Assembly: GCA_035772735.1 (NCBI GenBank)
Contig: JASDFA010000010.1
Location: 181,477,501-181,541,500 of the forward strand
Reading direction: 5' to 3'
Length of the DNA: 64,000 bases
Source: Datura wrightii
Taxonomy: Eukaryota > Streptophyta > Magnoliopsida > Solanales > Solanaceae
Below the pieces are notes generated by a model that searched no databases, was not told the DNA's origin, and worked only from the letters and a program-made list of their open reading frames with translations. This document shows positions 59,336 to 64,000 of the stretch, in pieces (positions within the stretch are counted from its first letter, which is position 1; the number at the start of each line of letters is the position of its first letter). The position numbers were made by a program, and so were the translations under genes.

Positions 59336-59348
59336 CCTCTATATATAA
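59318..59348 (+). promoter_or_regulatory. Pyrimidine patch and TATA box of the gene at 59411
   Basis: A CT-rich patch (CTCTCGCTCTCTCTCCCTCT) runs directly into TATATATAAGG at about 59339-59350. A TATA box here predicts transcription from about 59372-59382 and a short leader of about 30-40 nt before the ATG at 59411. Confidence 0.6.
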
Positions 59349-59410
59349 GGAAAAAAAACCTCTAAGGTGCTACTGTTGTGTGTTTTTTCTTCTGTAAATG
59401 ACGCGTTCCC

Positions 59411-62400
59411 ATGGCGGCGACTCCTAATTTTCTCGTTTCTTTCTTCTTTATCGCCCCTTCTGACCCATTTTCTCCATCGTGTTGTCACATTCATAATCAT
59501 CATCACCACCAGCAGCAGCAGCAATCAGTGCTATCTCCGTTTCTACTTTTCTTCTTCACTTTCTCGTTTTGTTCCCTCACCATTCTCATTTTTTCCCTTT
59601 ACTCTAAACTTACTAAGAAGAAGATTAATGACACCCATCAACAGCTTATTAAAGTTCGAGAAGACTTGTCTATACTAGATAACAAGCATGAGGAAGAACG
59701 GGAGATTACGCATCAATCTGACCCGACCCATTTGACCCATTCCATTCTTCTCGAGATCTTACCCTCCAATTCGCCTAAATGGGCGAAACTGTTCGCTAAT
59801 GAATTGGGTGATGCCCCGAATAAGATTGAATCGGGTCTTGATGCGCTAAGCGGGGAGGGCAAGGATAAGGAGAGGGCGAAGAAAAAGAAACGGGCTAAGA
59901 AGAAGAGACCCGATTCGAACAGTGAGGTGGAGGGGAAGAGAGATTCTGGGGTTGTGAAGGAGAAGGAGGAGTTGGTGTGTTTATACCCTTTTACGAAGTC
60001 GTCAAGTGCAACTCAAAGAAAAATTAAGCAACATTACGACGAGCTTGTCAGGTCTCACGAGTCGAATGGATTGACTTTTGCTCAGGTTTTCTTTCTTTTT
60101 CTTTTCTCTGTTTGAGTATTAATTCTACATAGCATATACTAATCTTTGAATTTAGTAAAAGGCTGCGTCATGATGTGGTGTTGTTGAATTGGAAGACTGC
60201 CCTTTGAATGTATGACTAAATTAAGGTGCATACAAACACATCACTGCGTAACTTACCTGCCTGTGATGTTTGTACTGAGATTTTGATTGTTGATCAATTT
60301 AACCTGTCTTTTGTTCTATATTTCAACCTCCATGATGAAAGATATCTGCATTTTTGACTTTAACATCGATAGCTTTTCCTTTAAGATTTCATTAGCTTGA
60401 CCATCCGTTCGGCTTAATTTTAACTCTGCACAGGGCTAAATCTTGTCATACATTGTGTACTAGGTAAAAGTGTAACATGATGCTATGTTTTCCATTAATT
60501 GTATAGTAGGCTTGCTCGCCTTTTTAACCATTTCTTTTCTTGTTCTTAAGACAGGAATTAAAAATTACCCAGTCTAGCATTTGTTTTTTGAAGCCACCCC
60601 AGTCTCTTTCAAGAGTAAAAGTTTCGGGACTGATCAGTTTGTTTTTGCCAAGACACGTCTGACATAATTAGTTGGAAGGAAAATATTAATTTGAGGAAGT
60701 AGGTGAAAGAAGTTGTTTAGGTGTACTGAGTCAATTAGTTACATTGGAAGGAAAATATTAATTCGAAAATTTGGTCAATGTTTATGAGTATTTTTGGAGT
60801 CAAGTGGTTGATGCCAGACGACTTGAAATAACAAATCAACAGCTGACAGGGACAAATAATAGATAATATCCAGAGTCAAAGCCGGAGGACAATTCCATTA
60901 TGTATCATCTGGACAATATGGTCATAAATGAACAAAAATTGTTTTGAAGGGAAAGAGAGACACATTTCATTTTGTGAAGTCTAGATGTCTTCAAAAACTA
61001 TACTTTGGGTTAACCTGTTCAAAAAAAAAAAAGAGTCTGCACTCTTGAATTAGGAGAAATGTTGTAGATGATATAGCACACAGCACGGTCTTGTTTTTCT
61101 TAATAAGTAATGATATTTTATAAACAGTATAACAGCACAAAGGCAGACGGCAGTGCGTTGAAAATTTCAAAGTGTGCAAAGCCCCGATCATATCTAACCT
61201 ATTAAAGGGGGCAGATCCCCACTTTTTGGGTTATCTGTCAGTACCACCTTGGTAATGAAGGTCCAACAATAGGCTTGGTCTCTCCGAAGTTCTCTACCTT
61301 GAATATGCGATTCTGCATCAGGATTTATGAGTTATACCTTGGATACCTTAGCAAGTGGAAACATCTTTCCAGGTTGCGGGCATCAGTTTGAAGTTTATGC
61401 GAATCAGTTTGAAGTTTGTGCGAGCTAGTTGCTTATCTAAGTGAAGTATTAGGAATTTAGGGATATGCAGCAAGTACTCAGCAAGAACACTTTTATTTTC
61501 CCAAGGCTTTTATCAACTATCAGCTTGTAAAATCTGTTGTGGATCCAAGACATATCAGCACACGGAGGAAAATTATGCTTGGAGGTGATCAATGAAGCGG
61601 AAGATATATTCTGTAGTTAATTAGCTGATCTGGAAGTATAAACTTCAGTCAAGGCTCCTTGGTTGCATGTGATCATATTTATCAGGTGGCACCAATGATC
61701 CATGTTTCTCTCTTAACTGATGATTTGCCGAATGCACAGTAGGGTAATTGCTTAACAGGCTGGCCTAAGAAAAGATTCATTAGATGAAGTTTCTGAGATG
61801 TAACTTTGGTCAATCATCTGATCTTTCTATTGGATGGATTAGTGGAATCAAGCATCTGTTGACCATGACAGCATCAAGGTAGACAAAAATGGATCGGTTT
61901 AGACTTGGCAGTCCGTGACCTTTTTGTTCCAAGTGAACGAGAGAGTTCTGTGATACCAACCTTCTTGTGGCGTATTCTGCCTGAAGCTGTATATGCCATG
62001 AATGATCCCGAGAAGTTAGAACTTCACAGTAATGCATTAAAGTTACAACTCATGACGAATCTTATTTGCATATCTATCCTGCTATTCTAATATATGATGT
62101 GTACATGTGGAGAGAGAAGTTGCCATTTGGGAATTTACTATAGTTGTGTATGGAGGACATAACGCTATTCATCATTGCTCTCCTACTTATGTTAATTCAA
62201 ATGCAAAGTTAAAATTTTATTTCGTTAAGAATAAATAATGGAATATAATCTAGCTTTGATTAAGTGAGCTCCACTCTCCCAAGTCATTTTCTCTTAGGAC
62301 TTTCATTCTTTTGTTTAGATATTTGGATTGGCTTTGCTAGTGCAGATTTTTGAGATACATAAATTGTTGTACTATGATGCAGGTTGGTCAATTTGTTAAT

Positions 62401-62435
62401 TGCTTGGTTGAAGCAAGGAATGAGCTACAACACAA
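59411..62435 (+). CDS. Membrane-anchored lysine-rich plant protein, partial, unknown function
   Basis: Exon 1 (59411-60085, 225 codons) ends in LTFAQ at a donor. Exon 2 (62383-62435) reads VGQFVNCLVEARNELQHK and ends at a GTATG donor; later exons are outside the window or hidden by the LINE in intron 2. A His/Gln tract (about 30-38) is followed by one hydrophobic segment (about 41-64), then a basic/acidic charged region with a strongly basic block (about 152-167, KERAKKKKRAKKKRPD) that could act as a nuclear or nucleic-acid-binding signal, and a conserved-looking helix KIKQHYDELVRSHESNGLTFAQ-VGQFVNCLVEARNELQHK, split in this text at the exon junction. I recall plant proteins of unknown function with this last motif. 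Intron 1 is 2.3 kb. Confidence 0.75.
60086..62382. other. Intron 1 of the lysine-rich protein gene
   Basis: No exon recognised inside. Frames at 60991-61191 and 61810-62090 lack family features. Composition is moderately AT-rich, with no clear repeat boundaries. Confidence 0.5.
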
Positions 62436-62729
62436 GTATGTCCAATATTTCTTTTTTTTTTCCTTGGATAAGTACTATATTGTGTTGAATATTTCCTTTT
62501 CTACATGAGTGTTGTCATTTACCAGGATCAGTAACTTGATTCATCTGCTCTTATAAGTTATAACTACTTATGATTTTGACATTTCTTTTCCAAGAGTGTT
62601 TTCCAGTTCCTAAATGGCCTTTTCAAGCACACATGCAACATCAACCTTTGTCGAAGATACCTTATTTTGCCACCCTCGCTCCCTTATTCTCCATCCAGTT
62701 TTTAGGCCCTTCTGTTTTTAATATTAGGT

Positions 62730-64000
62730 TTACTTCAACTACAACAATATACCCAGTGTAATCACATAAATGGGTCTGGGTAGGTAGAGTATATGCAGAA
62801 CTTACTCCTACCTTTGGAGGTAGAGAGAGGTTGTTTCCGATAGACTCTCGGGTCAAGGAAAAGCATATCAAAGCAGATTGGAAAAGAAATAACAGAAGTG
62901 AAGAAATCATGGCAAAATGCTACAGAGAGCATGACAAAGCATTCTGAAAAAAAGAACCGTAACTACAACAAAGTAGTGCAATAATCGAAGTACAAGAGAC
63001 AATAGATAGTAACAGAACTCGAAGGACAAAAAAGTACAAAGGAAATACTACGTAGTATGGAAGGATAAGCAACACAATTTTCTATACCTATTAACCTTCT
63101 ACCCTAATATGTGTCTTCCACAACCTCCTATCTTAGATCATGTCCTCGGTAAGCTACAACTGCGTCATGCCCTGTCTAATTACCTCTTTCGAATACTTCT
63201 TTGGCCTACCTCTACCTCTCCTAAAACCATCCATAACCAACCTCTCACACCTCTGCACTAGGGCATCTGTGCATCTCCTCTTTACATGTCCGAACTATCT
63301 CAGTCTCACTTCTCGCATCTTGTCCTCCACCGCGGCCACTCATACCTTGTCTTGGATATATTCATTTCTAATCCCATTGCTCCTAGTATGCTCATACATC
63401 CACTGCAACATCCTCATTTCCGCAACTTTCATCTTCTGAATGTGAGAGTTCTCAACTGGCCAACACTCCACCTCATACAACACAGTTGATCTAACTACCA
63501 CTCTATAGGACTTATCCTTTAAGTTTTGTTGACATCTTCTTATCACATAATACTCCAGATTAGAGCCTCTATTCATCCCTTGCACCAATATGATGTCATC
63601 GTCAATCTTCCCATTTCTTTCGATAATAGTCCCAAGATACTTAAAATTTTCTTTCTTTTGGAGGACATGTGCATCAAGCCTCCCTCTCTGGCCCCAGCTT
63701 CAGGCGTTGTCACTGAACTTGCACTCAAGTATTCTGTTTTGGTCCTACTCATCTTGAACTCCTTAGACTTCAGGGTATGTCTCTAAACTTCCAACTTAGC
63801 GTTAATTCCACCGCGGGTCTCGTCAATCAGAACTATGTCATCCACGAATAACATACTCCATGGCACTCACCTTGAGTTCTCCGCATCAACTCATCTATCA
63901 CCAAGACAATTAAAAACGGGCTAAATGTTGATCCCGGGTGCAGCCCCTATTTTTAATGACGGCGAATTATATCACATGAGTTGCGACCTTCCAAAGCACC
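62730..64000 (-). pseudogene. RTE-type LINE, decayed, running off the window
   Basis: Minus-strand translation gives WSMLFVDDIVLIDETRGGIN (about 63865-63800), the reverse-transcriptase F.DD catalytic box, and farther downstream YRVVVRSTVLYEVECWPVEN and MKVAEMRMLQWMYEHTRS, the C-terminal region typical of plant RTE-clade LINEs. The blocks lie in different frames with stops, so it is inactive. The 3' untranslated tail occupies about 62730-63100, with ATACCCAGTGTAATCACATA and GAGGTTGTTTCCGATAGACT on the plus strand. It sits in intron 2 of the lysine-rich protein gene, in opposite orientation. Its 5' part is beyond the window. Confidence 0.88.

Noticed and set aside
63140..63786. Plus-strand frames of 99, 67 and 86 codons
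   Set aside because: They are the reverse complement of the LINE reverse-transcriptase region, whose minus-strand translation is clearly homologous.
1..64000. CRISPR array, operon or bacterial-type system
   Set aside because: The window is plant nuclear DNA; tandem repeats here are adjacent duplications without unique spacers, and genes are spliced and independently promoted.

Overview
The window is nuclear plant DNA: AT-rich, with intron-containing genes, GT-AG splice sites, long non-coding stretches and many small transposon relics. The beta-galactosidase gene closely matches tomato TBG3 as I remember it, and the dispersed repeats (RTE-type LINE tails, Au SINE, Solanaceae MITEs) fit Solanum. 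I cannot tell the species from sequence alone.

Layout, left to right. (1) 1-1027, minus: partial gene for an FLX-like (FLOWERING LOCUS C EXPRESSOR-like) coiled-coil protein; its 3' end lies at or beyond the window edge. (2) 5864-10274, minus: complete eight-exon CYP90D1-type cytochrome P450 of brassinosteroid synthesis, with one GC-AG intron and an Au SINE just upstream. (3) 15217-18540, minus: three-exon gene for a small conserved single-pass membrane protein of unknown function. (4) 21083-about 28612, plus: chloroplast Mini-ribonuclease III-like gene whose introns hold a hAT MITE and a Ty3/gypsy reverse-transcriptase relic. (5) 28613-50435: 22 kb without a convincing intact gene. It holds three phase-compatible exon-like blocks interrupted by a stop (31867-32708), a diverged tandem repeat, two related Helitron-like elements (41644-43427 and 45977-47447, the second with an Au SINE inside) and AT-rich DNA. 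(6) 50677-56756, plus: complete 19-exon GH35 beta-galactosidase (TBG3-like), with signal peptide, both catalytic glutamates and a C-terminal SUEL lectin domain. (7) 59411-past 62435, plus: 5' part of a gene for a membrane-anchored, lysine-rich protein; its second intron holds an RTE-type LINE that runs off the window.

The genes do not form a pathway. CYP90D1 (steroid hormone synthesis, ER) and the beta-galactosidase (cell wall) both bear on cell expansion, but adjacency is no evidence of a functional link.

I found no novel multi-gene system. The most notable items are structural: two Helitron copies recognisable at both ends; a 1-kb foldback element with a perfect 9-bp target duplication and terminal repeats built of about 31-bp subunits; a hAT MITE nested in a LINE/SINE tail with its target site still readable; a second hAT MITE with a perfect 8-bp duplication; and the unidentified exon cluster at 31.9-32.7 kb.
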